Shown here: positions 17,144 through 25,618 of the stretch, one piece after another | Numbering within the stretch: the first letter of the stretch is position 1 | Layout: every line of letters starts with the position of its first letter | Source: Edaphobacter lichenicola | Lineage (GTDB): Bacteria > Acidobacteriota > Terriglobia > Terriglobales > Acidobacteriaceae | Assembly (NCBI RefSeq): GCF_025264645.1 | Contig: NZ_CP073696.1 | Coordinates: 5,580,001-5,644,000, forward strand | Length of the DNA stretch: 64,000 nucleotides | Reading direction: 5' to 3' | Notes under the pieces: generated by a model | What the model saw: only the letters and a program-made list of their open reading frames with translations | Databases searched by the model: none | What the model was told of the DNA's origin: nothing | Position numbers and translations under genes: made by a program

Positions 17144-18130
17144 TCACGAGTGAACCCTCCCAAGGCTGCCAATCAAAGCCTCAATCGCCTCCGCCACACC
17201 ATCCTCATCATGCCGAAGCCCAATCACCCAGCCCCGCTCCGCTGCCACCGCCTTTAAATCGTCCGGAGCATTCCCCATCAGCACCGCCCGCCCCGCAACT
17301 TCAAGCATCGAAACGTCGTTCCAGTTATCTCCAATCGCAAGAATCTCCTCGGCCATAATCCCGCGACCCTCGGCCAGGCGCAACAGAGCTGACCCTTTGC
17401 TGCATCCCGCCGGCAATATATCCACAATGCTCAAATCCCGCTCCGGATACTCTGTCCGATGCAGTGCCGCCTCCGCCCCCGAAGCGCGTTCCTGCGGTGT
17501 AATCCCGCCTTCAGCCTGGCCCAGATTCTCCAGTCGCCGCAATTCGTCCTTTCGCAGCGGCGTCACCCCCACCGCCGACACCCCAGGATGCTCCAGCAGC
17601 CGAGCCTCGGCTCTCCGCATGCGTTCCACCGTTCCACACAGCATCATCTGAATCGGCGCCTCACCCTCCAGCGCCTCCTCAATCGGCACCACGCGCTCGA
17701 TATACGGCTCATTCGCCACCATCCACTTGCCAATACTCGCGTTCAACTCCGCTAGGTCCTCCACCACCAGCGCCCCCCGCGCATCCTCCCCATCGGGTCC
17801 AACCTTATCGAAGGTGATCACCAGCGCATTGCGGAACTCATCGACGTGGCGGCACAGCCACCGAGCCGTCTCCAGCGGCAACAACGTCCGGTCCAGCAGC
17901 TTCGCCCCAATGGTCCGCGTCACCGTCCCATTCGAGCTGATCAGCGCATCCTCCTCCCGCAGCCCGAGCCCGCGGAGCACCCTCATCGCATAACAATGCC
18001 GCCGCCCCGTCGCCACCACAACCTGCACTCCCGAACGCTCTGCCGCCTTCATCGCCGCCAGGTTCCTCTCGCTCACGCGCCCATCCGGCCCCACTAGCGT
18101 TCCGTCCATATCCACCGCAATTAAGCGCAT
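17144..18130 (-). CDS. HAD-superfamily hydrolase, Cof/subfamily IIB
   Basis: Cytosolic phosphatase, 328 aa from ATG 18130. Motif I is AVDMDGTLVG (D7 nucleophile, D9), motif II VVVATGRR, motif III the conserved Lys in GCSKGSALLRLAE, and motif IV GDNWNDVSML. A large C2 cap sits between motifs II and III, as in Cof/YbiV-type enzymes that hydrolyse sugar phosphates or cofactors. Substrate unknown. A start seven codons upstream (MHGIEAK) is possible. An unusually AT-rich stretch with the palindrome ATAAAC-T-GTTTAT at 18181-18193 lies upstream and may hold its promoter. Confidence 0.88.
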   Translation of the reverse strand: MRLIAVDMDGTLVGPDGRVSERNLAAMKAAERSGVQVVVATGRRHCYAMRVLRGLGLREEDALISSNGTVTRTIGAKLLDRTLLPLETARWLCRHVDEFRNALVITFDKVGPDGEDARGALVVEDLAELNASIGKWMVANEPYIERVVPIEEALEGEAPIQMMLCGTVERMRRAEARLLEHPGVSAVGVTPLRKDELRRLENLGQAEGGITPQERASGAEAALHRTEYPERDLSIVDILPAGCSKGSALLRLAEGRGIMAEEILAIGDNWNDVSMLEVAGRAVLMGNAPDDLKAVAAERGWVIGLRHDEDGVAEAIEALIGSLGRVHS

Positions 18131-18275
18131 CTTCGCCTCAATTCCATGCATATTCTCTCATCTGGACTGCATAAATATCCATAAACTGTTTATTATCTTA
18201 CGTTTACCGGAAATTCACTCGACAAGCACCCCCTCTCCCCGTCACACTGGTAACAGGCATCACAAAGGCTTGTTT

Positions 18276-18626
18276 ATGTTTCACAAAAATGTACTAAGCT
18301 CCCTTCGGAGCGTCTCACCGCAGCAACTTCCAGCTTCTTCCCAGCCCTCAAACCGAATCGCGCTGGTCTCATCCACAGGCGGAGTTCCGCCCCAGAAGAA
18401 GCCGTCCCCTCTCTTCGACCTGATCTGCATCGCCGCACCTCGCTGCTCCTCCTTCTTCGCCGAGGCAGCCGTGCTGGTCCTGGTCCTGGCGCTGCTGGAT
18501 CGCTTCATGCTGAAGGGCCGAATGGAGCTCAACTGGGTTGTCAGCGCCTTTACCATCAGCCTCACCCTGTTGGCGGCCAGTATCTTCACGGACTTCTCAT
18601 CGCGACGCTGGCTCCAGCGTCACTAG
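18276..18626 (+). CDS. hypothetical membrane protein
   Basis: 116 aa from ATG 18276, preceded by AAAGG. The N-terminal ~45 residues are polar and Ser/Pro-rich; two hydrophobic helices follow (FFAEAAVLVLVLALLDRFML and VSAFTISLTLLAASIFTDF), ending in SSRRWLQRH. No family recognised. It is divergent from the HAD gene, with thrC 144 nt downstream. Confidence 0.6.
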   Translation: MFHKNVLSSLRSVSPQQLPASSQPSNRIALVSSTGGVPPQKKPSPLFDLICIAAPRCSSFFAEAAVLVLVLALLDRFMLKGRMELNWVVSAFTISLTLLAASIFTDFSSRRWLQRH

Positions 18627-18769
18627 AAAGCCTGAAAGACACAACAATCTGAGCCCAGGCCCTGGTTAGCAGAAGCGCCGAGCACCTGCTAAACTCGTTA
18701 GCGACCAAATTATGTCTAAACTCAGGTGCGGAATATTTTACGCACGGAAATTTCGGTAACATCTAATAT

Positions 18770-20026
18770 ATGCCCGCTATTGCGTCGCTCGAATGCTCTC
18801 GCTGCCAGCACCACGTCTCTGCCGACACCCCTCAAACGCTCTGCCCACTCTGCGCCGGCTCCCTCTACGTCCGGTACAACATGGACAAGCTCCGCCAGAC
18901 CGCGAAGCGTGAAGACATCGTCGCCCGCGCCGCTGCCAGCCCCGCGAGCCTCGGCATGTGGCGCTACGCCAGCGTCCTGCCCGACGTCACCCCCGTCACC
19001 CTCGGCGAAGGCTGGACGCCCATGCTCCACAGCAAGCGCTACCCCGGCCTCTACATCAAGGAAGAAGGCGCCAATCCCACCGGTACCTTCAAAGCTCGCG
19101 GCCTCGGGCTCGCTGTCACCATGGCAAAACACTACGGCCTCCAGCACCTCGCCGTCCCCTCCGCAGGCAACGCCGCCGGAGCACTCGCAGCCTACGCCGC
19201 CGCCGCGGACATCAAGGCTCACATCTTCATGCCGCAAGACGTCCCCTTCGCCAACTACCTCGAAGGCATCGTCTATGGCGCCGACGTCACCATGGTCGAC
19301 GGCCTCATCTCCGACTGCGCCCGCATGGTCGGCGAAAATATCAAGGCCCAGCGCGACGCCAACCTTCCCGCCAGTGAAGTCTGGTTCGACATCTCTACGC
19401 TCAAGGAGCCCTATCGCGTCGAAGGCAAAAAAACCATGGGGTACGAACTCGTCGAACAGCTAGGCTGGCAGTATCCCGACGCAGTCTTTTATCCCACCGG
19501 CGGCGGCGTAGGCCTCATCGGCATGTGGAAGGCCTTCGACGAGATGGAGCAACTAGGCTGGGTTACCGGCAAGCGCCCGAAGATGTACGCCCTCCAGGCC
19601 TCCGGTTGCGCGCCCGTCGCCAAAGCCTTCGCAGAAGGAAAGCCCTCCAGCGAATTCTTCCAGGAAGCTGCTACCTTCGCCGCTGGTCTCCGCGTCCCCA
19701 AGCCCTACGGCGACGCCATCATCCTCGATATCGTTCGCCAATCCGGCGGCAAAGCACTCGCCTTCTCAGACGAAGAGATCCTTGCCAGCATCCTAGACTG
19801 GGCCAAGCACGAAGGCCTCTTCCTCTCACCCGAAGGCGCCGCCGCAACCGCAGCCTACGACGCGCTCCTCGCCACCGGAGAACTCAAGCCCACCGACAAG
19901 GTCGTCCTCTTCAACACCGGCGCCGGCCTCAAGTACACCGACATGACCGCTGACGCCATGCACCTCAAGCGTCCCGGCATTCTCCCCAAGAGCATGCCCG
20001 TAGGCGGTATCATCACCCCCCAATAA
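18770..20026 (+). CDS. thrC: threonine synthase
   Basis: ThrC converts O-phosphohomoserine to threonine using PLP. 418 aa. The N-terminal zinc-ribbon-like stretch has C9/C12 and C25/C28, common in the shorter ThrC class. The PLP lysine is K108 in NPTGTFKARG; the phosphate loop is PTGGGVGLIG and SAGNAAGA binds substrate. ATG at 18770. It connects to the asd-lysC block through homoserine, but is not linked to homoserine dehydrogenase or kinase here. A stem TTAGCAG/CTGCTAA (18666-18692) in the leader could be regulatory; I cannot assign it to a known riboswitch. Confidence 0.93.
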   Translation: MPAIASLECSRCQHHVSADTPQTLCPLCAGSLYVRYNMDKLRQTAKREDIVARAAASPASLGMWRYASVLPDVTPVTLGEGWTPMLHSKRYPGLYIKEEGANPTGTFKARGLGLAVTMAKHYGLQHLAVPSAGNAAGALAAYAAAADIKAHIFMPQDVPFANYLEGIVYGADVTMVDGLISDCARMVGENIKAQRDANLPASEVWFDISTLKEPYRVEGKKTMGYELVEQLGWQYPDAVFYPTGGGVGLIGMWKAFDEMEQLGWVTGKRPKMYALQASGCAPVAKAFAEGKPSSEFFQEAATFAAGLRVPKPYGDAIILDIVRQSGGKALAFSDEEILASILDWAKHEGLFLSPEGAAATAAYDALLATGELKPTDKVVLFNTGAGLKYTDMTADAMHLKRPGILPKSMPVGGIITPQ

Positions 20027-20052
20027 CTTGCGGCGCTTGACGCGCCGTAAGT
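20026..20052 (+). terminator. hairpin just after thrC, possible terminator
   Basis: ACTTGCGGCGC (20026-20036) pairs with GCGCCGTAAGT (20042-20052) with one mismatch and a 5-nt loop; it begins on the last base of the thrC stop codon. No T-run follows, so any termination may be weak or Rho-assisted. Confidence 0.45.
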
Positions 20053-20162
20053 GGGCGTCATGATCTAGCGACGGGACAGTAGGAGTGTTGAGCGGAAATG
20101 GACGTTCCCCGAGGCAAAACCCATCTCGTGAGGAGTTGAAAAACGCGACCGGAGGCAAGCTG

Positions 20163-20507
20163 TTAGAGGCTTGCCTCAGCTTCTTCAACAGTGGGGAAGG
20201 TCTTGAGCACGGTATGCACCTTGGTCATCTCAAGCATCGCGACGATGCGATGATTCGCTCCAGCCAGCAACAGCTTTCTGCCGTTATTCTCCGCTGACAC
20301 GTAGTAGTTCATCAGCAAACCCAGTCCGGCCGAGTCCATGTAAGGCGACTCGCTCAGATCTACGATCATCACCTGCGGCTTCTGAGACCGAAACTCATTC
20401 TGAAATCCAAAGATGGTCGACAGGGTCAACGGTCCCACCAGCTTCAGGATCGTTGTGCCGTCTTTCTTTCCAGCAGCATAGGTATGACTTAAAGGATCAT
20501 CAAGCAT
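20163..20507 (-). CDS. STAS-domain anti-sigma factor antagonist
   Basis: Single STAS domain protein, 114 aa, like SpoIIAA/RsbV. The strand-helix core contains VMIVDLSESPYMDSAGLGLL, where S59 of DSAGLG is the usual serine phosphorylated by a HATPase anti-sigma kinase. In partner-switching, the dephosphorylated form binds the kinase and frees a sigma factor. No anti-sigma kinase or PP2C phosphatase gene is nearby, so its partners must be elsewhere. ATG at 20507. Convergent with thrC. Confidence 0.9.
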   Translation of the reverse strand: MLDDPLSHTYAAGKKDGTTILKLVGPLTLSTIFGFQNEFRSQKPQVMIVDLSESPYMDSAGLGLLMNYYVSAENNGRKLLLAGANHRIVAMLEMTKVHTVLKTFPTVEEAEASL

Positions 20508-20909
20508 GATTCAAAGTGTATGGAAGCCAGAATCGGCAAGTATTACAAGCGTGTGAATCTAACGCCCCCTGATAGCTCGCAAGCCAGATGACAGCGCGGC
20601 AAAACGTGATCGAAGAGACGCCTTAACCGGACCCATCCAAAAAGTTGTCAAGCCCCGGAAGCGACAAAACCCGCGCCAGTCCTGAGAAATCGCGTGGCGT
20701 ATTAGTTCTGCGTCGCCAGATATACTAAGAGTGGAGATCGAAGAACCCGATCGTTATCGGTTTCTCTTTCCATAACCGCCTAACCCTATAAGAATCAAAT
20801 TTTTACCCGTAAGCCATCTGGATTGAATATTTTGCAGTCGTCTTAAATCGGATGTAATTGAAACAAAGGAATTTAACTACACCCACCCCGGGGGTACCCC
20901 AAGCTAGAT
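20508..20909. other. intergenic region between the STAS gene and the MATE gene
   Basis: No gene seen. It should hold divergent promoters. Visible features: an imperfect stem GAACCCGAT (20743-20751) / ATCGGTTTC (20756-20764) with one mismatch followed by a T-rich stretch, and a short GC-rich near-palindrome CCCCGGGGGTACCCC at about 20886-20900 just before the MATE start codon. Confidence 0.5.
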
Positions 20910-22286
20910 ATGTCAGTCCGCCAACAAATTCGTCCCGTGCTCACGCTTGCACTCCCGCTCATCCTCGCCGAACTCGGCTGGATGGCGATGGGCATCGTGG
21001 ACACCATGATGGTCGGACACATGGCCAATCCAGCCCTGGCCATCTCCTCCGCTGCCCTCGGTCAGGTCCTCTACAACACCATCGCCTTCGGCATCGCAGG
21101 CATCCTCCTCGGCCTCGACACTCATCTCTCCCAATCCCACGGTGCAGGCCGATTCGACGAAGCCAACCGCTGGCTCCTCCACGGCCTCATCCTTGCCGCT
21201 GGACTCGCCCTCGTCCTCATCCTCATCATCGTCGCCGCTCCCATCCTGATGGTGCGCCTCCCCATCGACCGCGCAGTCCTCAACGGCTCCGTCGCCTTCC
21301 TGCGCGCACTCAACTACGGCACCCCCGCGCTCTTCCTCTACTTCACCCTCCGCCGGTACCTGCAGGCCTTCAACCACGTCCGTCCCATCGCCCTCGCGCT
21401 CGTCACTGCAAACCTCATCAACGTAGTCGGCAACTGGCTCCTCATCTACGGCCACACCTGGGGCGCCATCCACATCCCTGCGCTCGGCGTCACCGGCGCA
21501 GGCCTCGCGACCTCCGTATCGCGCTGCTACCTCGCCCTCTTCATGGTCGTCGCTCTCTGGCGCATCGAGCGCCGCCACCACTATGGCCTCCGCAGCATGG
21601 CTCGTCACTTCGAGCCGAACCGCCTACGCCGACTAGCGCTTCTCGGAGCACCCGCAGGCGGGCAGATCTTCGTCGAAATCTCCATCTTCGGCATGGTCAC
21701 CTTCCTCATCGGCGTCATGGGCCGACTCCCACTCGCGGGACACGAGATCGCCCTCAACTGCGCCAGCCTCACCTTCATGGTTCCCTTCGCCATCTCCGCT
21801 GCCGCCGCGGTCCGCGTAGGTCAGGCCATCGGCCGCAAAGCCCCCACCGACGCTGCATCCGCCGGATGGGCCGCAATCCTGCTCGGAGCAGGAGCCATGG
21901 CCGTCTTCTCCGCTGTCCTGCTTCTGTTCCCCCACGCCATCGCGAGCAGCTTCACCACTGACAGAGCAGTCATCGCCGCCACAATCCCTCTCCTCTTCGT
22001 CGCCGCCATCTTCCAGTTCTTCGACGGCCTTCAGATCACCGCCACCGGAGCCCTGCGCGGCGCAGGCAACACCCACGCCGGCCTCATCGTTCAAATCGTC
22101 GGCTACTGGATCATCGGTCTTCCCATTGGCTACCTCTTCGGCTTTCGCCTCCACTACGGAGCCGTAGGCCTCTGGCTTGGCCTCTGCGCCGGTCTCATCG
22201 TCGCAGGCACCACCCTCTCCCTCATCTGGAGACACACCACCAAAAAGCTATCCACCCAAACCTCAGAGCTGACCACCACGCCCTAG
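20910..22286 (+). CDS. MATE family efflux transporter
   Basis: Multidrug and toxic compound extrusion transporter, 458 aa, about twelve membrane helices. MATE landmarks: LPLILAELGWMAMGIVDTMMVGHM at the N-terminus with the conserved D-x-x-M-x-G, LGLDTHLSQSHGAG in the second helix pair, and in the second half ALNCASLTFMVPFAISAAAAVRVGQAIGR, the mirror motif. It exports cationic or aromatic compounds with Na+ or H+. ATG at 20910 has only a weak SD. It converges with the EamA gene (6 nt between stops). Confidence 0.93.
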   Translation: MSVRQQIRPVLTLALPLILAELGWMAMGIVDTMMVGHMANPALAISSAALGQVLYNTIAFGIAGILLGLDTHLSQSHGAGRFDEANRWLLHGLILAAGLALVLILIIVAAPILMVRLPIDRAVLNGSVAFLRALNYGTPALFLYFTLRRYLQAFNHVRPIALALVTANLINVVGNWLLIYGHTWGAIHIPALGVTGAGLATSVSRCYLALFMVVALWRIERRHHYGLRSMARHFEPNRLRRLALLGAPAGGQIFVEISIFGMVTFLIGVMGRLPLAGHEIALNCASLTFMVPFAISAAAAVRVGQAIGRKAPTDAASAGWAAILLGAGAMAVFSAVLLLFPHAIASSFTTDRAVIAATIPLLFVAAIFQFFDGLQITATGALRGAGNTHAGLIVQIVGYWIIGLPIGYLFGFRLHYGAVGLWLGLCAGLIVAGTTLSLIWRHTTKKLSTQTSELTTTP

Positions 22287-22292
22287 CTCCGC

Positions 22293-23207
22293 TCAGCCCG
22301 CCAGAACCATATCTTCCCGCACCCTTGTCTTCGACCGCGTCGTCAAAGTAATCGCCGAAGCAAGAATCAACCCACCGCCAACCCAGGCGCTAGGGCCTAA
22401 TCGCTCCCCCAACACCAGCACTCCCAACAAACTCCCAATCAGCGGCTCCATATTCAACAACACTCCCGCCTGCGAAGCCGGAACCTGCGTCATCCCCCAG
22501 TTCCAGAGCAGCGTAGTCGTCGCCGTACACAACACCCCACTCCCCGCCAGCGCCAGCCACGCCTTTACCGACACCCCATGCACCGGCGGAAATCCATACC
22601 GCACCGGAACCCAGATCATCAGCATCGCAGTCCCAAGCGCCAATCCATACGCAGTCACCACAATATGCGAGTGCCGCCCCATCAACTGCTTGTTCAAAAG
22701 TATCCAGAACAGCGCAATCATCAACGAGACCACCACCAGCGAATCTCCCGCCAGCGTCGCCCCACCCTTCGCATGCCCACCCAGCGCAATCAGAGCCGCT
22801 CCGCTCGTCGATCCGGCCAGCGCAACCCAACCCACCCAATCCATCCGCTCATGCGCAAACACCGCCGCCCCCAGCGCAAGGATCACCGGCATCGTTCCCA
22901 CCATCAGCGAAGCGTGGCTCACCGTCGTAATCGACAGCGCATAAAACTGAATCAAAAATTGCAGCGGCACGCCAAGAAACGAAGCCACCAGCAGCAACCC
23001 CCACTCCTTACGATTCAGCCCCGGACGATGCGTCACCAGCAGCGGCAGCAAAACCACGATCGCAAACAGAAACCGATACAGCACCATATGCGCAAAGCCC
23101 ATCTCCGCCAGCGCAATCTTGCCAAAGAAAAACCCACACCCCCATAGTGAACTGGCCAGCGCACACGCTCCAAACCCCAGCGCTCGTCTCTTCTCCAAAA
23201 TGGCCAT
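22293..23207 (-). CDS. EamA/DMT family permease
   Basis: Drug/metabolite transporter, 304 aa with ten helices made of two EamA repeats: ALASSLWGCGFFFGKIALAEMGF at the start of repeat one and ALFWILLNKQLMG at the start of repeat two, with the closing NMEPLIGSLLGVLVLGERLG segment typical of the family's last helix pair. Substrate unknown. ATG 23207 was preferred to a start ten codons upstream because the family begins at this point. Confidence 0.9.
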   Translation of the reverse strand: MAILEKRRALGFGACALASSLWGCGFFFGKIALAEMGFAHMVLYRFLFAIVVLLPLLVTHRPGLNRKEWGLLLVASFLGVPLQFLIQFYALSITTVSHASLMVGTMPVILALGAAVFAHERMDWVGWVALAGSTSGAALIALGGHAKGGATLAGDSLVVVSLMIALFWILLNKQLMGRHSHIVVTAYGLALGTAMLMIWVPVRYGFPPVHGVSVKAWLALAGSGVLCTATTTLLWNWGMTQVPASQAGVLLNMEPLIGSLLGVLVLGERLGPSAWVGGGLILASAITLTTRSKTRVREDMVLAG

Positions 23208-23313
23208 ACTTCCACTCTCGCACACTTGAGAGGCCACACCAAAAACAACGGAAGAGAAAGCTCAAGCCTTCTCTCCCGCAGCTTCTACTCAAAACGAAAG
23301 TGAATCGCAGCCC

Positions 23314-25431
23314 CTACCAGACGCGGCAGCTATTCACAGGCACCATCGGCGAACCCTTCTTGCACCCGAAAGCCTCCGCGAATCCTGGCTGATTCACAAT
23401 CGCGCCATTCGCGCGGAAGTGATCCGGCGAATGCGGATCGGTCAACACCTGGTTTCGTACCTGCTCCGGCCGCGAGTTCTCGCAATAGTTCTGCGCGTAG
23501 CCAATGTAGAACCGCTGCGTCGCCGTATAGCCGTCCTTCTTCGCAGCGAGCTCGACACCTTCCTTCTTCGCGCGATCAAGGTAAGCCATATAGGCCAGCA
23601 GCAAGCCACCATTGTCAGCTGTGTTCTCGCCCAGCGTCAGCTTCCCGTTCACCTTTACGTCATCGACTGCGACAAAGCTGCCGTACTCATTCACCAGGCA
23701 GTCCGTTCGAGTCTCAAACTTCTTCGTGTCGTCAGCCGTCCACCAGTCGCTCAAATTGCCTTTGCCATCGAACTTCTTTCCTTCATCATCGAACCCATGC
23801 GTCAGCTCATGGCCAATGATGGCGCCAATGTGGCCATAGTTCACCGCATCATCCTGCTTCGGGTCGTAGAACGAAGGCTGCAAAATTCCAGCAGGGAAGT
23901 TGATGTCGTTCATGCTCGGATTGTAGTAAGCATTCACCTCCGGCGGGGCCATTCCCCACTCAGTGTGGTCTACCGGTTTACCGATCTTGTTCAACTCGCG
24001 ATCATTCTCAAACGCATCGGCACGCCGGGCATCACCCAGCGCATCGTCCGGCTTGATCTCCAGCTTCGAGTAGTCGCGAAATTTATCCGGATACCCGATC
24101 TTGTTCGCAACCTCGTGCAGCTTCTCCTTCGCCCGTACCTTCGTCTCTGGCGACATCCAATCCAGCTGGTCGATATCGCGTCCCATCGCAGCTTCGATGT
24201 CACCGACCATCTGGACCATCTTCGCCTTGCTGTCTCCTGAAAAATACTGCTCGACGTAAACCTTGCCCAGCGCCTCACCCAGCGCACTGTTCACCGAATT
24301 CGAGCAGCGTTTCCATCGCGGAGCCTGCTCTGGCTGTCCCTCCAGCTTGCGTCCGTAGAAATCAAAGTTCTCCGCATCGAACCGTTTTGGCAAACGCCCA
24401 GCCGAGGTCGTCAACACCTGGTACCGCATATATGCCTTCAGCGTCTCCAGATCGGTCGCATGGATCTCTTTCGTCAGAGCAGGGAAGAACGCCGGCGTTT
24501 CATTGTTGATCTCGCTCACGCGCGGCGAATGGATCGCATCTTGAAACGCGCTAAAATCCATACCTGGTAGCGTCGCCTCAAAGGTCGCAATAGGCTGCAG
24601 GTGGTAGATCTTCTCCGGATCCCGCATCTCAGTCACACCCATCGAAGCCTTGGCCAGCTCAGTCTCGAACGCCATGATCGCCTGCGCGTCCTTCTTCGCC
24701 TTCTCCGGAGAGCTTCCCGCCAGCTCCAGCATCTTCGCAACGTGCGCAACATACTGCTCCCGGAGTTCTATGTCCTTCGCGCCCGTACGCAGGTAGTAGT
24801 CCTTCTCCGGAAGTCCCAACCCACCCTGGCTCACATTTGCAATCTGTTTGGTCGCGTCCTTGAAGTCCTGCTGTTCCCCGTAGCCGAAGAACACATTGAC
24901 GCCAATCCGCTGCAACTTCCCAGCCAGCGCCGCCAACTGCTCTTTGTTCTTCACGGCGTCAATCTCATTCAAGAGCGGTTCAACAGGAGCCAATCCCTTC
25001 GTTTCAATCGCATCCGTATCCATGCAGGCTTTGTAGTAGTCGCCGATCTTCTGCTCATCGGGAGAACGCTCCGCGCCCCCCGCGGCGGCCTTATTCAAAA
25101 TTCCATTCAGCGCCTGCGTATTGACGTTAAACAGTGCGTAAAACTGATCCACCTCCGGCTGATCGGCTGGAATCGGATGGTTCGCCGCAAACTTTCCACA
25201 GGCAAACTTGTAAAAGTCGTTGCAGGGATCGGCGGTCTGATCCAAAGAGGTCGGATCGAACCCCGGAATCGGAACGTAAACCGCGGCGGACTTGCCGCTG
25301 TCGCTTACCAGCTTTACCTGTTGTGCGACTCCCATATTCCACGCGCATGTCGCTGCCAGCGCAATCGCGACACTCAGTCCAGGCCGGCCCGTAATCCCGC
25401 CTGGCATTGCTAACTTCCGTGTGTTCAACAT
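23314..25431 (-). CDS. M13 family metallopeptidase (neprilysin/PepO-like), secreted
   Basis: Zinc endopeptidase of family M13, about 705 aa. The N-terminal signal peptide ends near GVAQ, so it is secreted or periplasmic. M13 marks: FYKFACGKFAANHPIP at the N-terminus, NAYYNPSMNDINFPAGILQPSF, split here around residues 510-530, the zinc site HELTH (H541, E542, H545) in GHELTHGFDDEG, the third ligand region ENTADNGGL, and the C-terminal CKKGSPMVPVNSCRVW ending. It degrades small peptides. ATG 25431 with GGAAG about 8 nt upstream is better than a TTG at 25449. Divergent from a secreted protein gene; a direct repeat lies between them. Confidence 0.95.
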   Translation of the reverse strand: MLNTRKLAMPGGITGRPGLSVAIALAATCAWNMGVAQQVKLVSDSGKSAAVYVPIPGFDPTSLDQTADPCNDFYKFACGKFAANHPIPADQPEVDQFYALFNVNTQALNGILNKAAAGGAERSPDEQKIGDYYKACMDTDAIETKGLAPVEPLLNEIDAVKNKEQLAALAGKLQRIGVNVFFGYGEQQDFKDATKQIANVSQGGLGLPEKDYYLRTGAKDIELREQYVAHVAKMLELAGSSPEKAKKDAQAIMAFETELAKASMGVTEMRDPEKIYHLQPIATFEATLPGMDFSAFQDAIHSPRVSEINNETPAFFPALTKEIHATDLETLKAYMRYQVLTTSAGRLPKRFDAENFDFYGRKLEGQPEQAPRWKRCSNSVNSALGEALGKVYVEQYFSGDSKAKMVQMVGDIEAAMGRDIDQLDWMSPETKVRAKEKLHEVANKIGYPDKFRDYSKLEIKPDDALGDARRADAFENDRELNKIGKPVDHTEWGMAPPEVNAYYNPSMNDINFPAGILQPSFYDPKQDDAVNYGHIGAIIGHELTHGFDDEGKKFDGKGNLSDWWTADDTKKFETRTDCLVNEYGSFVAVDDVKVNGKLTLGENTADNGGLLLAYMAYLDRAKKEGVELAAKKDGYTATQRFYIGYAQNYCENSRPEQVRNQVLTDPHSPDHFRANGAIVNQPGFAEAFGCKKGSPMVPVNSCRVW

Positions 25432-25496
25432 GAGGTCTTCCTTGTGCAAGAAATCTATCCAGCCTTTGTATCACTAACCCAATAGCGGCCATTATT

Positions 25497-25538
25497 TTGC
25501 GTGACCAACGCGTGCATTTGCGTGACAAACAGCGTGCA
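25497..25538. repeat. tandem direct repeat in a divergent promoter region
   Basis: Two near-identical units: TTGCGTGACCAACGCGTGCA (25497-25516) and TTGCGTGACAAACA-GCGTGCA (25518-25538), starts 21 bp apart (two helical turns). They lie in the 187-bp gap between the divergent M13 peptidase and secreted protein genes. The spacing on one DNA face is what a dimeric regulator site would show; the regulator is unknown. Confidence 0.6.
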
Positions 25539-25618
25539 AACGTTGGCGCCGTTCGTGCGTCTGTGAAAACATACTCCCTGACGCACTCCCGGTTAAGTAG
25601 GGATACGCGCCCGCTGCC

